Assembly: GCA_038120295.1 (NCBI GenBank) | Contig: JAYOLL010000001.1 | Location: 124,001 to 188,000 of the forward strand | DNA: 64,000 bases | DNA from: JAYOEY01 sp038120295 | GTDB lineage: Bacteria; Pseudomonadota; Alphaproteobacteria; MPNO01; UBA2964 | Direction: 5' to 3' | In this document: positions 33,465 through 42,282 of the stretch, piece by piece | Numbering within the stretch: the stretch's first letter is position 1 | Layout of the letters: the number at the start of each line of letters is the position of its first letter | The notes under the pieces: model-generated | Database searches by the model: none | The model's input: the letters and a program-made list of their open reading frames with translations, nothing else | What the model was told of the DNA's origin: nothing | Made by a program: the position numbers and the translations under genes

Positions 33465-35849
33465 ATGGCTGAGGACCCTTCCACGCAGACGGATAAATCT
33501 GCGGTCGACCCCGATGAGATCCTGAACGAGTTCGAGGGAACCGGTCGGGATCCCGGTCCTGTGGCCGCTGCCGTCATTGCCTGGATTTGCGCGATCTGGT
33601 CTCTGTTCCAGCTCTGGATTGCGTCTCCCCTCCCATTCCTGGCCGATTTCGGGATCATTGTCGATATCCCTGCGCGCGGCGTTCATCTCGCCTTCGCGCT
33701 GCTTCTCTGTTTTCTGCTTTATCCGCTGCGAAAGAGGGGCCGTAAGGGCGTTCCCCTTATCGATATCTGTCTGGCGCTGGCTGGCGCCGGAGCGGCTTCC
33801 TATGTGTGGCTCGCGCAGGGCGACATCACCAGCCGGGTCGGGGTGCTTCTCGAACAGAACTGGTTCGGGATCACCGTACCGGTGGAGGCCATAATCGGCG
33901 GGGCTGGGATCGTCCTGTTGCTGGAGGCGACCAGGCGCGCCGTTGGCGTACCGCTTGCGATCATTTGCGTCGTTTTTCTGCTGTTCTCCATTTTCGGGCA
34001 ATCGATGCCCGACCTGATCGCGCACAAGGGCGTCTCGCTTGAGCGGCTGATCGGCTATCACTGGCTGACCGGCGAGGCGATTTTCGGCATTCCCATCGAC
34101 GTCTCCGTCAGCTTCGTGTTCCTTTTCGTGCTTTTTGGCGCGCTGCTCGAGCAGGCAGGCGCCGGAAAGTACTTTCTCGATCTCGCTTTCGCCATGGTCG
34201 GGCGGTACCGGGGCGGTCCGGCCAAGGCCGCGATTCTCGCCTCTGGTATGAACGGCGCGATTTCCGGTTCGTCTATCGCCAATGTGGTGACCACGGGCAC
34301 CTTCACGATCCCGGTCATGAAACGTATCGGTATTCCTGCCGAAAAAGCGGGCGCGATCGAGGTTGCGGCCAGCACCAACGGCCAGATCATGCCGCCGATC
34401 ATGGGCGCCGCCGCCTTCATCATGGCCGAAACCATCGGCATCCCGTATTTCGAGGTCGTTGTCGCTGCTTTCATTCCCGCAGTGATCAGCTACATGGCGC
34501 TGCTCTATATCTCGCATCTGGAAGCGCTCAAGCTCGGTCTGACGGGGCTGCCAAAGGCGGAAATCCCGATTCTGTGGGCGACCTTCAAAAGCGGGCTCCA
34601 TTTCCTGATCCCGATCATCGCGCTTGTCTATCTGCTGCTGGTCGAACGCTGGACGGCAGGAAGCGCTGTCTTTTATTCCATCGTCCTTCTGATGGCGATC
34701 ATCGTCGGCCAACACATGATCGCTGCAAGACTGGCGGGCAGGGCGCTGTCGGCCGGGTTCCGGCTCGGCATGCTGGATATCAGGGACGGCCTAATCACCG
34801 GCGCGCGCAACATGATCGGCATCGCGCTCGCTGTGGCGGCGGCAGGCATTATTGTCGGTGCGGTTTCTTCAACAGGGCTCAACAACGCGATGGTCGGCGT
34901 TGTGGAGGCGATTTCGGGCGGCAACGTATACGTACTGCTCATTTTGACCGCGGTGCTCTGCATTATCCTCGGGATGGGGTTGCCGACGACAGCAAACTAC
35001 CTGGTCGTTGCCTCGTTGCTTGCCGGCGTTCTGGTGGAACTCGGTAATGCTGCCGGTCTGGTTCTGCCGCTGATCGCGGTGCATCTGTTTGTGTTCTATT
35101 TCGGCCTGCTGGCGGATTCGACGCCGCCCGTATGTCTTGCCGCGTTCGCCGCGTCCGCCATATCGCGCGCCGATCCCCTGCGGACCGGTGTGCAGTCGTT
35201 CTTTTACGATATCCGGACCGCGATTCTTCCCTTAGTTTTTATTTTCAATACCGAACTGCTGCTGATCGGCGTTACCAGCTTCTGGCACGGGCTGGTCGTG
35301 TTCTGCGTGTCCCTGCTTGCGATTCTGTGTTTCAGTTCTCTGACCCAGCGCTGGATGTTCGTGAAACTCCGTTGGTTCGAAGCCATTCTGCTGGTCGTCG
35401 CCATGGTCGCGTTCTTTCGGCCCTCCTTCATCATGGACCGGTTTTATCCCGCTTTTGCCGAAGCCAACGTGCAGGCCGTTCTCAAGGGTGAAACGACGAT
35501 ACCGAAGGACCGGGAATTCCGTCTCCATATTGTTCGCGAAACTGATTACGGCGACCGCTTCAAGCTGTTCCGCCTGACCGCGACCGGCGCGCCCGGCCTT
35601 AAACCTTACGGTATCGAGTTGGATGCCCTTAAGGAAGGCCGTTACCCGGTGGCGAATGTCATGTTCAACAGCGTCGCGGAAAAAACCGGATTACGACCGT
35701 ACGAAGACTATCTGACCCTGATCGACATCCAACAGCCGGGAAGGCCTGCGAAAGAGTGGATATACCTTCTGGGCCTGCTGGCTTTTGGTCTGGCCGTGTT
35801 GTCCCAGCTTCGCCGGTCGCGGCTGTCTGGCGTGCCGACTACCGTTTGA
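33465..35849 (+). CDS. TRAP transporter fused permease (DctQM fusion)
   Basis: A 794-residue integral membrane protein. The first about 160 residues correspond to a DctQ-like four-helix part, the next about 480 to the DctM-like core with the ion-site segments GMNGAISGSSIANVVTTGTF and NGQIMPPIMGAAAFIMAE, and GLPTTANYLV. The last about 130 residues form a soluble domain of the DUF3394 kind with a PDZ-like look (NSVAEKTGLRPYEDYL). It is the partner of the TAXI receptor upstream. Energised by the sodium or proton gradient. ATG start at 33465. Confidence 0.92.
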   Translation: MAEDPSTQTDKSAVDPDEILNEFEGTGRDPGPVAAAVIAWICAIWSLFQLWIASPLPFLADFGIIVDIPARGVHLAFALLLCFLLYPLRKRGRKGVPLIDICLALAGAGAASYVWLAQGDITSRVGVLLEQNWFGITVPVEAIIGGAGIVLLLEATRRAVGVPLAIICVVFLLFSIFGQSMPDLIAHKGVSLERLIGYHWLTGEAIFGIPIDVSVSFVFLFVLFGALLEQAGAGKYFLDLAFAMVGRYRGGPAKAAILASGMNGAISGSSIANVVTTGTFTIPVMKRIGIPAEKAGAIEVAASTNGQIMPPIMGAAAFIMAETIGIPYFEVVVAAFIPAVISYMALLYISHLEALKLGLTGLPKAEIPILWATFKSGLHFLIPIIALVYLLLVERWTAGSAVFYSIVLLMAIIVGQHMIAARLAGRALSAGFRLGMLDIRDGLITGARNMIGIALAVAAAGIIVGAVSSTGLNNAMVGVVEAISGGNVYVLLILTAVLCIILGMGLPTTANYLVVASLLAGVLVELGNAAGLVLPLIAVHLFVFYFGLLADSTPPVCLAAFAASAISRADPLRTGVQSFFYDIRTAILPLVFIFNTELLLIGVTSFWHGLVVFCVSLLAILCFSSLTQRWMFVKLRWFEAILLVVAMVAFFRPSFIMDRFYPAFAEANVQAVLKGETTIPKDREFRLHIVRETDYGDRFKLFRLTATGAPGLKPYGIELDALKEGRYPVANVMFNSVAEKTGLRPYEDYLTLIDIQQPGRPAKEWIYLLGLLAFGLAVLSQLRRSRLSGVPTTV

Positions 35850-35959
35850 AAAGCCGGCTCCCAGCCCTGAAGGGGCGCGAAAGAACTTCACGGTGATGTT
35901 ATCCGACGTGTGCTCCCGAACCGCTGCAAGGACGCTTATGTTAGGGGCAGGAGGTCACG

Positions 35960-36721
35960 ATGCCTGAAAACGCCCTTGCAGCAAATCCGTCCGATTACGC
36001 AATCGTCGATTTCTCGAAGATTTCGACGGAGCGCCTGAAAACCATGCAGCGCGCGGGCGAGGATGTGGTGGAATGTCACCGCGTGCTGGCCGTCACCGGC
36101 GACAATATCGTCGGTGAATTGATCAGGGATGTGGAGACGTTCTTCGAGTGGGATCACTATCCGGACGGGGATGTCTATGACCCCGTGACGCATTCGCAGT
36201 TCTATTATCACGCCCATCCGCAGGAAACGCGCAAGCCGGAACACGGACATTTCCATACTTTCCTGCGTCCTGACGGCATGCCGAAAGGCGTTCGTCCGGC
36301 GATGATCGACGGTTTCAAAATGCCGGAAAACCCGGACGATGCGCTAAGTCACCTGGTCGGCATCTCGATGGACAAGTATGGCGTACCGATCCGGCTGTTC
36401 ACCACGAACCGCTGGGTTACCGGGGAAGTCTGGTACGACGCCGACAATGTCCGCCGGATGCTGGACAGTTTTCTGATCGATCACACGAGACCGTCCTGGG
36501 CGGTCAATCGCTGGATCAGCGGCATGATCCGCCTGTTCCGTCCGCAAATTGCAGCGCTGGTTGATGCGCGGGACGTTGCAATCCTAGCCTGGAAGGAAAA
36601 ATATCCCGACCGGAACGTTTTCGACGACGAAGAACTCGAAATAACTTCCCAGGTCGATATCGATATCGACGCTCAGATTGCAGCGGTGAACGCCGCCCTT
36701 ACCGAACGCGGCGAGCCCTGA
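35960..36721 (+). CDS. Uncharacterised His-rich conserved protein (perhaps DUF6969)
   Basis: A 253-residue soluble protein that I recognise only as conserved; the family number DUF6969 is from memory. The core has DGDVYDPVTHSQFYYHAH, then EHGHFHTFLRPDGMPKGVRP, and later VPIRLFTTNRWVTGEVWYDADNV. The clustered histidines (YYHAH, EHGHFH) look like a metal site. ATG 35960 is preceded by AGGAGGTCAC, a very strong ribosome site. It follows the TAXI-TRAP permease by 110 bases; it could act on the imported solute, but this is inference from position. Confidence 0.7.
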   Translation: MPENALAANPSDYAIVDFSKISTERLKTMQRAGEDVVECHRVLAVTGDNIVGELIRDVETFFEWDHYPDGDVYDPVTHSQFYYHAHPQETRKPEHGHFHTFLRPDGMPKGVRPAMIDGFKMPENPDDALSHLVGISMDKYGVPIRLFTTNRWVTGEVWYDADNVRRMLDSFLIDHTRPSWAVNRWISGMIRLFRPQIAALVDARDVAILAWKEKYPDRNVFDDEELEITSQVDIDIDAQIAAVNAALTERGEP

Positions 36722-36727
36722 CGCCGG

Positions 36728-37099
36728 TTATTTCGTCGCCTGCAGGAGATAGGCGTTCAGATTCGTCAGGTCTTCTTCGTTCCTGAGACCGGGAAACGGC
36801 ATCTTGTTGCCCGGAATGAATTTCTTTGGATCGGCAAGATATCTGGACAGGGTTTCAGGGGACCAGACGACGCCGGAATCCTTCATTGCCTTCGACGCGC
36901 TGTAGCCCGGGGCCGTTCCGGCCTTGCGGCCATACATGCCGTGGAGGCTCGGGCCGATCTTTTTCTTTCCCGCGACAAGCGCATGGCATGCCTTGCACTT
37001 GTTGAAAACGCGTTTGCCTTTGGCGGGGTCGCCGGCGGCGTGTGCCTGACCGAACGCCAGACCTGCAATCATTGAAATCAGAACAGCCGTTTTCTTCAT
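36728..37099 (-). CDS. Class I cytochrome c
   Basis: A 123-residue periplasmic monoheme cytochrome. The signal peptide is MKKTAVLISMIAGLAFGQAHA, the heme motif is CKACH, and the axial Met is in PGNKMPFPG; KIGPSLHGMYGRKAG is the usual middle segment of mitochondrial-type cytochromes c. It transfers electrons between a bc1-type complex and an oxidase or other acceptor. Convergent with the His-rich gene with six bases between. A TTGACG...TATGTC promoter lies upstream. Confidence 0.93.
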   Translation of the reverse strand: MKKTAVLISMIAGLAFGQAHAAGDPAKGKRVFNKCKACHALVAGKKKIGPSLHGMYGRKAGTAPGYSASKAMKDSGVVWSPETLSRYLADPKKFIPGNKMPFPGLRNEEDLTNLNAYLLQATK

Positions 37100-37137
37100 T
37101 GCTTGACGCTCTCATCAGTTACGAACACGCACGACAT

Positions 37138-37167
37138 GACATATCTTCGTACGCGTATGCCCGTCAA
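37138..37167 (-). promoter_or_regulatory. Possible sigma-70 promoter of the cytochrome c gene
   Basis: On the minus strand TTGACG (37162-37167) and TATGTC (37138-37143) are separated by 18 bases, about 40 bases before the cytochrome c start. The shape resembles the predicted ispB and glyQ promoters (TTGAC then TATG). Confidence 0.42.
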
Positions 37168-37215
37168 TCGCATGCAATTCCGGCAAAAATAAGGAAATTC
37201 AGTGACGGTCGCGCC

Positions 37216-37803
37216 CTAAAAAGGCAGCCAGCTATGTTCGCGTCCATAATGCAGATAGCCGATATTGGCGCCGGCACGCAGCCCCAGCCCCGTTCTGATC
37301 GGGGCCAGCGTAACATCGCCCGCCCTCTGGTAATTCAGGCTGATACCGGCGACGACATAGAGACTGCCGTCCACCCCTGGAAAGCGGCGGTATACATCGC
37401 CCGGCCTTTTGAGGTCGTAGACGAGCGTAAAAACCTTCGAAGCATTGCCGCCGAAATCGAAACCGACCGACGGTCCCTGCCAGTAAACCGGTTTCGGATC
37501 GGTGTTCTTCTGGTGAAGCTGTCCTCGTCCGAAGCGCAACCCGACAAAAAACGCCCCGCCGAACTCTTCTCCCGTCATGTAGCCATTTGGCTGCCCGAGA
37601 TCGGAGAAAACTTTTTCAATTCCTTCGGCGAGCCCTTTTGTTGTGGCCCCGAAGAATCCTTCGGCTTTCGCCAGAATTTCGTTCTTGCTGTAGGTCTCGC
37701 CGCTTGGTTTCTGGTCCTGGGCCTCCGCCAGACCGGAAAAGGCGAACATGGCAAGGAGTCCGCCCAGGAATCCTGCTTTCGACATTGCCCGTTTGATCGT
37801 CAT
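37216..37803 (-). CDS. EipA-like envelope protein (DUF1134)
   Basis: A 195-residue secreted protein with a signal peptide (FLGGLLAMFAFSGLAEA). The DUF1134 hallmark GYMTGEEFGGAFFVGLRFGRGQL and SVGFDFGGNASKVFTLVYDL are evident. In Brucella EipA is a periplasmic beta-barrel protein needed for envelope integrity, and the family is largely alphaproteobacterial. A strong GGAGGAGAACAGG ribosome site precedes ATG 37803. It lies 55 bases downstream of dinB on the same strand. Confidence 0.86.
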   Translation of the reverse strand: MTIKRAMSKAGFLGGLLAMFAFSGLAEAQDQKPSGETYSKNEILAKAEGFFGATTKGLAEGIEKVFSDLGQPNGYMTGEEFGGAFFVGLRFGRGQLHQKNTDPKPVYWQGPSVGFDFGGNASKVFTLVYDLKRPGDVYRRFPGVDGSLYVVAGISLNYQRAGDVTLAPIRTGLGLRAGANIGYLHYGREHSWLPF

Positions 37804-37858
37804 CCTGTTCTCCTCCGTTCAGCCGATTGTCATCGCAGCGCAAACCGATTTGCACAGG

Positions 37859-39157
37859 CTAACGCGAGGGCGGGCGACTCGTCCCGCCGAATTTGCCGCC
37901 CGGAAGGCGGCGGCCCTTGCCGATCGAATCCTGTCCGAATCTGGTGCGCAGATCGTCAATCGTACGTTCCACGATTCTGGTCCTTTGCGCATCCGGATCG
38001 GCGAGGGTCGGCGGGTCGGCCAGCTTGCCATCGATAAAATCGCTGAGTCCGATGCCGATCAGTCTGTAGGCGGCGCCGTTCGCTTCGCGCGCAAGCAGGG
38101 TACGGCCTGTCGTCCACAATGTTTCGGCAAGCTGTGTCGGGTCCTGGAGCGTCTGGCGTCTGGTACGAATACTGAACCCAGCCGTTTTAAGTTTGAGCGT
38201 GACGACTCGACCGCCCAGCCCCGCCGCTTTGGTGCGCGCCGATACTTTCTCGCATAGCGGCCACAGGCGTTCTTCCAGAGCAGCGGCGTCGCGCAGATCA
38301 TCCGAAAAGGTGGTTTCCGCGGAAATACTCTTGCGATTGCCGGCAGGATCGACGCGCCTATGATCCTCACCTCGTGAAAACCGGTAAAGGCGGCTTCCGA
38401 TTGAGCCGTAGCGTTGCGTCAGAAATTTTTCCGATGCCGACCGCAGGCTCCCGATGCGGTCGAACCCGTCCTTCTCCAGGCGTCTCTGAAGCGCGCGGCC
38501 GACTCCCCACAACGCGCTGACAGGTTGCCCGTCAAGAAAGTCCAGCGTCTCATCTCTTCCGATCACGGCAAAACCGCGCGGCTTGTCGAGGTCGGAGGCG
38601 ATCTTGGCGAGGAACTTGTTGTGGCTCAGCCCGACCGTCACAGTGATGCCGATCTCTGATTCTATCCTTCTGGAGAGTCGAGCTAGGGTTTGAGCGGGGC
38701 TTCCCCTGTGAAGCTTTTCCGTCCCGGACAGATCGAGAAAGGCCTCATCCACCGAGAGCGGTTCGACGAGCGGCGTGGTTTCCTGCATCAGTTCGCGGAC
38801 ACGCCGTCCCTCGCGCTGGTATTTCGCCATGTCTGGCCGGATGACGACAGCATCCGGACAGAGCTTGCGGGCCTGAAACATTGGCATCGCGGAGCGGCAG
38901 CCGTAACGTCGCGCGACGTAGCAGGCCGCCATGATGACGCCGCGTCCGCTGGAGCCGCCAACCAGAACAGGCTTGTTCTTCAATTCCGGATTGTCGCGTT
39001 TTTCAATCGTTGCATAGTACGCGTCACAGTCAATATGCGCGATGGCGAGCGCGTCGAGCTCAGCATGGTTGACGGTACGGGCAGACCCGCAAGCCGCGCA
39101 GGGCGTATCTTCGTTCGCAGTGCCGGTTTCGAAACAGTCGCGGCAAAGCCAGACCAT
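37859..39157 (-). CDS. dinB: DNA polymerase IV with N-terminal zinc-knuckle-like extension
   Basis: A 432-residue Y-family translesion polymerase. Before the polymerase core lies a Cys pair module (LCRDC and CAACG), typical of alphaproteobacterial DinB. The catalytic acids are in HIDCDAYYATIE and PLSVDEAFLDL; the palm and little finger continue to about residue 400 (KSISAETTFSDDL). ATG 39157 is chosen because it directly precedes the knuckle; the open frame extending to 39442 runs antisense-like inside the neighbouring amidohydrolase and is not needed. It lies ten bases after the amidohydrolase end. Confidence 0.93.
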   Translation of the reverse strand: MVWLCRDCFETGTANEDTPCAACGSARTVNHAELDALAIAHIDCDAYYATIEKRDNPELKNKPVLVGGSSGRGVIMAACYVARRYGCRSAMPMFQARKLCPDAVVIRPDMAKYQREGRRVRELMQETTPLVEPLSVDEAFLDLSGTEKLHRGSPAQTLARLSRRIESEIGITVTVGLSHNKFLAKIASDLDKPRGFAVIGRDETLDFLDGQPVSALWGVGRALQRRLEKDGFDRIGSLRSASEKFLTQRYGSIGSRLYRFSRGEDHRRVDPAGNRKSISAETTFSDDLRDAAALEERLWPLCEKVSARTKAAGLGGRVVTLKLKTAGFSIRTRRQTLQDPTQLAETLWTTGRTLLAREANGAAYRLIGIGLSDFIDGKLADPPTLADPDAQRTRIVERTIDDLRTRFGQDSIGKGRRLPGGKFGGTSRPPSR

Positions 39158-39167
39158 TTCCGGACCC

Positions 39168-40070
39168 TTAGCTCCCGAAATACAGCCGTGACGGGTTGTC
39201 GACCATGACCTTTTGTCGCTGTTCATCGTCCGGTGCCATGACGCCCAGAACGTTGAGAAGGTCGCCGTCGTTCGGGATCCGGCCCGGGTCGAACGTGTTG
39301 CCGTGCGGCCAGTCGCTTCCCCAGATGACCCGGTCGGGCGCGGCGGCGATGACAGCCTGGCCCATCGCAATCGTGTCCTTGTAGGGAACGAAGTCTGGCA
39401 CGAACGCCTGCTTTTCCGCGGAAATCTTGTCGACGCTGGCAATCTTGACCCAGAACCGGTCGTCCTCGAGTAAATCCAGCAAGAGGGCGAAGGCCGGGTG
39501 GTTCATGCCGCCGTCCTGCGGCTTGCAGCGCGCCATGTGATCGACAACCGTCGGAATGCGAATATCGCGAATGAACGCTTCGTTATCGACGAAATGGTCG
39601 GGCTCGACATGCAGCACGAGCGACCAGCCGAGTTTTTCCATGCGGGGGAGGGCGGCCTGAAGATTTTCGATGCTCCCCGGCCGGTCCGACATCAGCGAGA
39701 AACGAGCGCCGCGCGCGCCTTCATCGTGCAGCTTTTCAAGTTCGGCGTCCGTGGTCTTGTCGTTGAAGCGAACAACGCCGCGCATCTTGCCGTCCGATCG
39801 TTTGACCGCATCCATGATTGCGGAATTGTCCATCCCGTGCGCGGTCGGCTGAACGGCGATGCCGCGCGTCAATCCAGTGATCTTCTGAACCTTCCAGTAA
39901 TTTTCCACGGGCCCGCCCGGCGGCGTATAGCGGCGGGTTTCGGCGAATGGAAATTTATCCGGCGGCCCAAAAATGTGGAAATGCGTGTCGCAGGCCCCGT
40001 CGGGCAATACCCAGTTCGGCGCTCGTGTATTGGGATCGGGCGGCAGGGCGTAGGGAAGCTCTTCGGACAT
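39168..40070 (-). CDS. Amidohydrolase, 2-pyrone-4,6-dicarboxylate hydrolase-like
   Basis: A 300-residue TIM-barrel hydrolase of the amidohydrolase_2 group. Metal-site motif DTHFHIFG, then VDHMAR and WGSDWPHGN near the C terminus. These are the features of LigI (PDC hydrolase) and its relatives acting on lactones from aromatic ring cleavage. Transcribed just ahead of dinB. Divergent from the arylsulfotransferase-like gene. LigI itself is close in length; the exact lactone is uncertain. Confidence 0.86.
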   Translation of the reverse strand: MSEELPYALPPDPNTRAPNWVLPDGACDTHFHIFGPPDKFPFAETRRYTPPGGPVENYWKVQKITGLTRGIAVQPTAHGMDNSAIMDAVKRSDGKMRGVVRFNDKTTDAELEKLHDEGARGARFSLMSDRPGSIENLQAALPRMEKLGWSLVLHVEPDHFVDNEAFIRDIRIPTVVDHMARCKPQDGGMNHPAFALLLDLLEDDRFWVKIASVDKISAEKQAFVPDFVPYKDTIAMGQAVIAAAPDRVIWGSDWPHGNTFDPGRIPNDGDLLNVLGVMAPDDEQRQKVMVDNPSRLYFGS

Positions 40071-40203
40071 GATTCATAAACTCCGTTAATCCGTCTGGAA
40101 TCCTATCCTGCTTTGCCGCAAGAAGGGAGATGCAACTCAACAAATTCTGTCCTAGAATCACGCGGTTACGTCCGCGAGGCATCTGGAGGAAAGAGGGGGC
40201 GCG

Positions 40204-41289
40204 ATGCGTCATCGCGATACCGGCGTGCTTCTGTTTGACGAAGCGCGCGCGACGCCGGGCTACACGCTGATCGTGCCGCTCGTCGGCAAGGAAGCCTATC
40301 TCATCGGTATGCGGGGCGAGGTCCTGCACCGCTGGCACTTTCCGCTGACGCCCGGCAATTACGCCTATCTGCTGGAAAACGGCAATCTCCTCTGGTCGGG
40401 CCGAACCGAGGACGGGCCGCCGTTGCGTCGCGGCAAGGGCGGACTGCTCCGCGAATACGACTGGGAAGGAAAAATCGTCTGGGAATATCGCGACGACGGC
40501 CAGCATCACGATTTTCGCCGTTGCGCCAACGGCAACACGATCTATCTGGGCTGGGAGCCTCTGCCCGACGAATACGCGGCCCGCGTCATCGGTGGGATTG
40601 AGGGCGCCGAGAAGGACGGCGTGATCTATGGCGACTATATTCGCGAAGTGAATCCCGTCGGCGAGACCGTCTGGGAATGGCATTTCCATCTCGATGAAAC
40701 GATCGAGGATCATCCGCTGATCGAGGTCGTCGATCGGGAGGAATTCGCCCACGCCAATGCCTGTTTTCCATTGCCCAATGGCGATGTGCTGGTCAGCTTC
40801 CGGCGGATTCACACGCTCGCTATCATCGATAGGGAAACCAGGAAGTTCCGATGGATGAAGCGCGATGTCATGTGGGGCACTACGCACGATGTCCAGATGC
40901 TGGAAAACGGCAATCTGCTGTTTTTCGCCAACGGCATCTATACGCCGCTCAACCCATTCTCGCGGGTCATTGAACTCGACCCCGAAACCGGCGAAGAAGT
41001 CTGGGATTATCGCGGCCAGCCGACCTGGACGTTTTTCAGCCCGAATATTTCCGGCGCCCAGCGGCTCGAAAGCGGCAATACGCTGATCTGCGAGGGGCAG
41101 ATGGGCCGTGTCTTCGAAGTGACGCCCGCAAACGAAATCGTATGGGAATACGTTTCGCCATTCTTTGGCCCCTATAACTGGTTCGGTCTGGAGCGGGGGG
41201 GCGCTGGCAATTCCCTGTTCCGTGCCTACCGTTATGCGCCTGATTCTGTTCAAATAGATGGCCGTGTCAGGTCACCGTACGAGAATTGA
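40204..41289 (+). CDS. Arylsulfotransferase-family beta-propeller protein
   Basis: A 361-residue protein of the ASST family. Repeated propeller-blade pieces such as LENGNLLWSG, CANGNTIYLGWEP, LPNGDVLVSF, LENGNLLFFANG and LESGNTLICEG give about six blades. Histidines HHDF, AHANA and TTHDVQ are candidates for the catalytic site. No signal peptide is present, unlike the periplasmic enzymes. Known ASSTs move sulfate between phenols; no sulfatase or dsb gene is adjacent. GAGGAAAGAG precedes ATG 40204. The EEP gene follows by 21 bases. Confidence 0.83.
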   Translation: MRHRDTGVLLFDEARATPGYTLIVPLVGKEAYLIGMRGEVLHRWHFPLTPGNYAYLLENGNLLWSGRTEDGPPLRRGKGGLLREYDWEGKIVWEYRDDGQHHDFRRCANGNTIYLGWEPLPDEYAARVIGGIEGAEKDGVIYGDYIREVNPVGETVWEWHFHLDETIEDHPLIEVVDREEFAHANACFPLPNGDVLVSFRRIHTLAIIDRETRKFRWMKRDVMWGTTHDVQMLENGNLLFFANGIYTPLNPFSRVIELDPETGEEVWDYRGQPTWTFFSPNISGAQRLESGNTLICEGQMGRVFEVTPANEIVWEYVSPFFGPYNWFGLERGGAGNSLFRAYRYAPDSVQIDGRVRSPYEN

Positions 41290-41310
41290 TCGCAGGAGTC
41301 GGTACGGACA

Positions 41311-42282
41311 ATGAATAGGCCATTTGCAAGCCCGCTTGGGCGTTACACGTTCTGGCTGGGATTGCCGTTACTTCTTCTGGCGGGCGGGCCTTTGATCGAT
41401 AGCCCGTTCGCGCTGATCGACAGGCTGGGCCATTTTCCGGTTCAGTGCGCCGTCGCTGCTTTCGTTCTGGCTATATGGGCCGTCGTTCGAAGGCGCCGGC
41501 CAGGGTCGGGCTGGATACTGGTTGTGACCTTTGGCGCGTTTCTTCTGAACGGCGCCTGGCTGTTGCCTTATCTTCCGGTTGCTTCCGAAGGCGAGCACGT
41601 CGCGGAAAACACGCTCAAAGTCGTTCAGTTAAACGTTCTCCGCTTCAACAAGAATACCGAAAAGGTTACAGCCTGGATCCGGAAGGAGAATCCGGATGTA
41701 CTGGTTGTGCAGGAGGTGGATTCGCAGTGGCGCGAAGCCTTTAAAGGCATAAACGACATATTCGGCTACCGGATTATCGTAGAGCGCAAGGACGATTTCG
41801 GGCTCGCTGTTTTTTCGAAACATCGCATTCTGTCGAGAACGATGGATGTCCTGCCCTTTATCAACGTCCCCGCCCTGTTCGTCGTGCTCGATTTCCGGGG
41901 GGTAACCACTCGAATCGCCGCGATGCATGCGCCGCCGCCGATGTCGGACGTTCACATCGCGGCGCGGCGCGGCGCGCTCGACAGTATCGAGGCCTGGATT
42001 CGCAAGGATCCCGAGGCGCCCTCTATTGTCGCTGCAGATCTGAACATTACGCCCTATACGGCGGTGTGGCGCGACTTCATCAGAGCCAGCGGGCTGGTCG
42101 ATCCAAGGCGAGGCCGCGGAGTCCTGACGACATGGCCGGCCTTTGCGCCAGATCCCTTCCGCATTCCCATCGATCATATTCTCCACAATGGGAAGTTTCG
42201 AACGGTCTCGCTCAAGACCGGCGAATGGCTGGGCAGCGATCACCTTGCGATGATTGCGGAAGTCGAGCTTTACAATAAATAG
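41311..42282 (+). CDS. Membrane-anchored endonuclease/exonuclease/phosphatase-family protein
   Basis: A 323-residue protein. The first about 95 residues hold three hydrophobic spans (FWLGLPLLLLAGGPLI, CAVAAFVLAIWAVV, WILVVTFGAFLLNGAWLLPYL). The catalytic EEP domain follows: VVQLNVLRFNKN, VVQEVDSQW, HAPPPMSDVH, AADLNITPYT and the final GSDHLAM. Substrates of this group include nucleic acids and phospholipids; the membrane anchor favours a lipid or envelope target. The last 13 bases overlap the convergent hydrolase. Confidence 0.86.
   Translation: MNRPFASPLGRYTFWLGLPLLLLAGGPLIDSPFALIDRLGHFPVQCAVAAFVLAIWAVVRRRRPGSGWILVVTFGAFLLNGAWLLPYLPVASEGEHVAENTLKVVQLNVLRFNKNTEKVTAWIRKENPDVLVVQEVDSQWREAFKGINDIFGYRIIVERKDDFGLAVFSKHRILSRTMDVLPFINVPALFVVLDFRGVTTRIAAMHAPPPMSDVHIAARRGALDSIEAWIRKDPEAPSIVAADLNITPYTAVWRDFIRASGLVDPRRGRGVLTTWPAFAPDPFRIPIDHILHNGKFRTVSLKTGEWLGSDHLAMIAEVELYNK

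Noticed and set aside
39158..39442. N-terminal extension of DinB.
   Set aside because: It lies wholly within the amidohydrolase gene and adds no motif; ATG 39157 gives the zinc knuckle at once.
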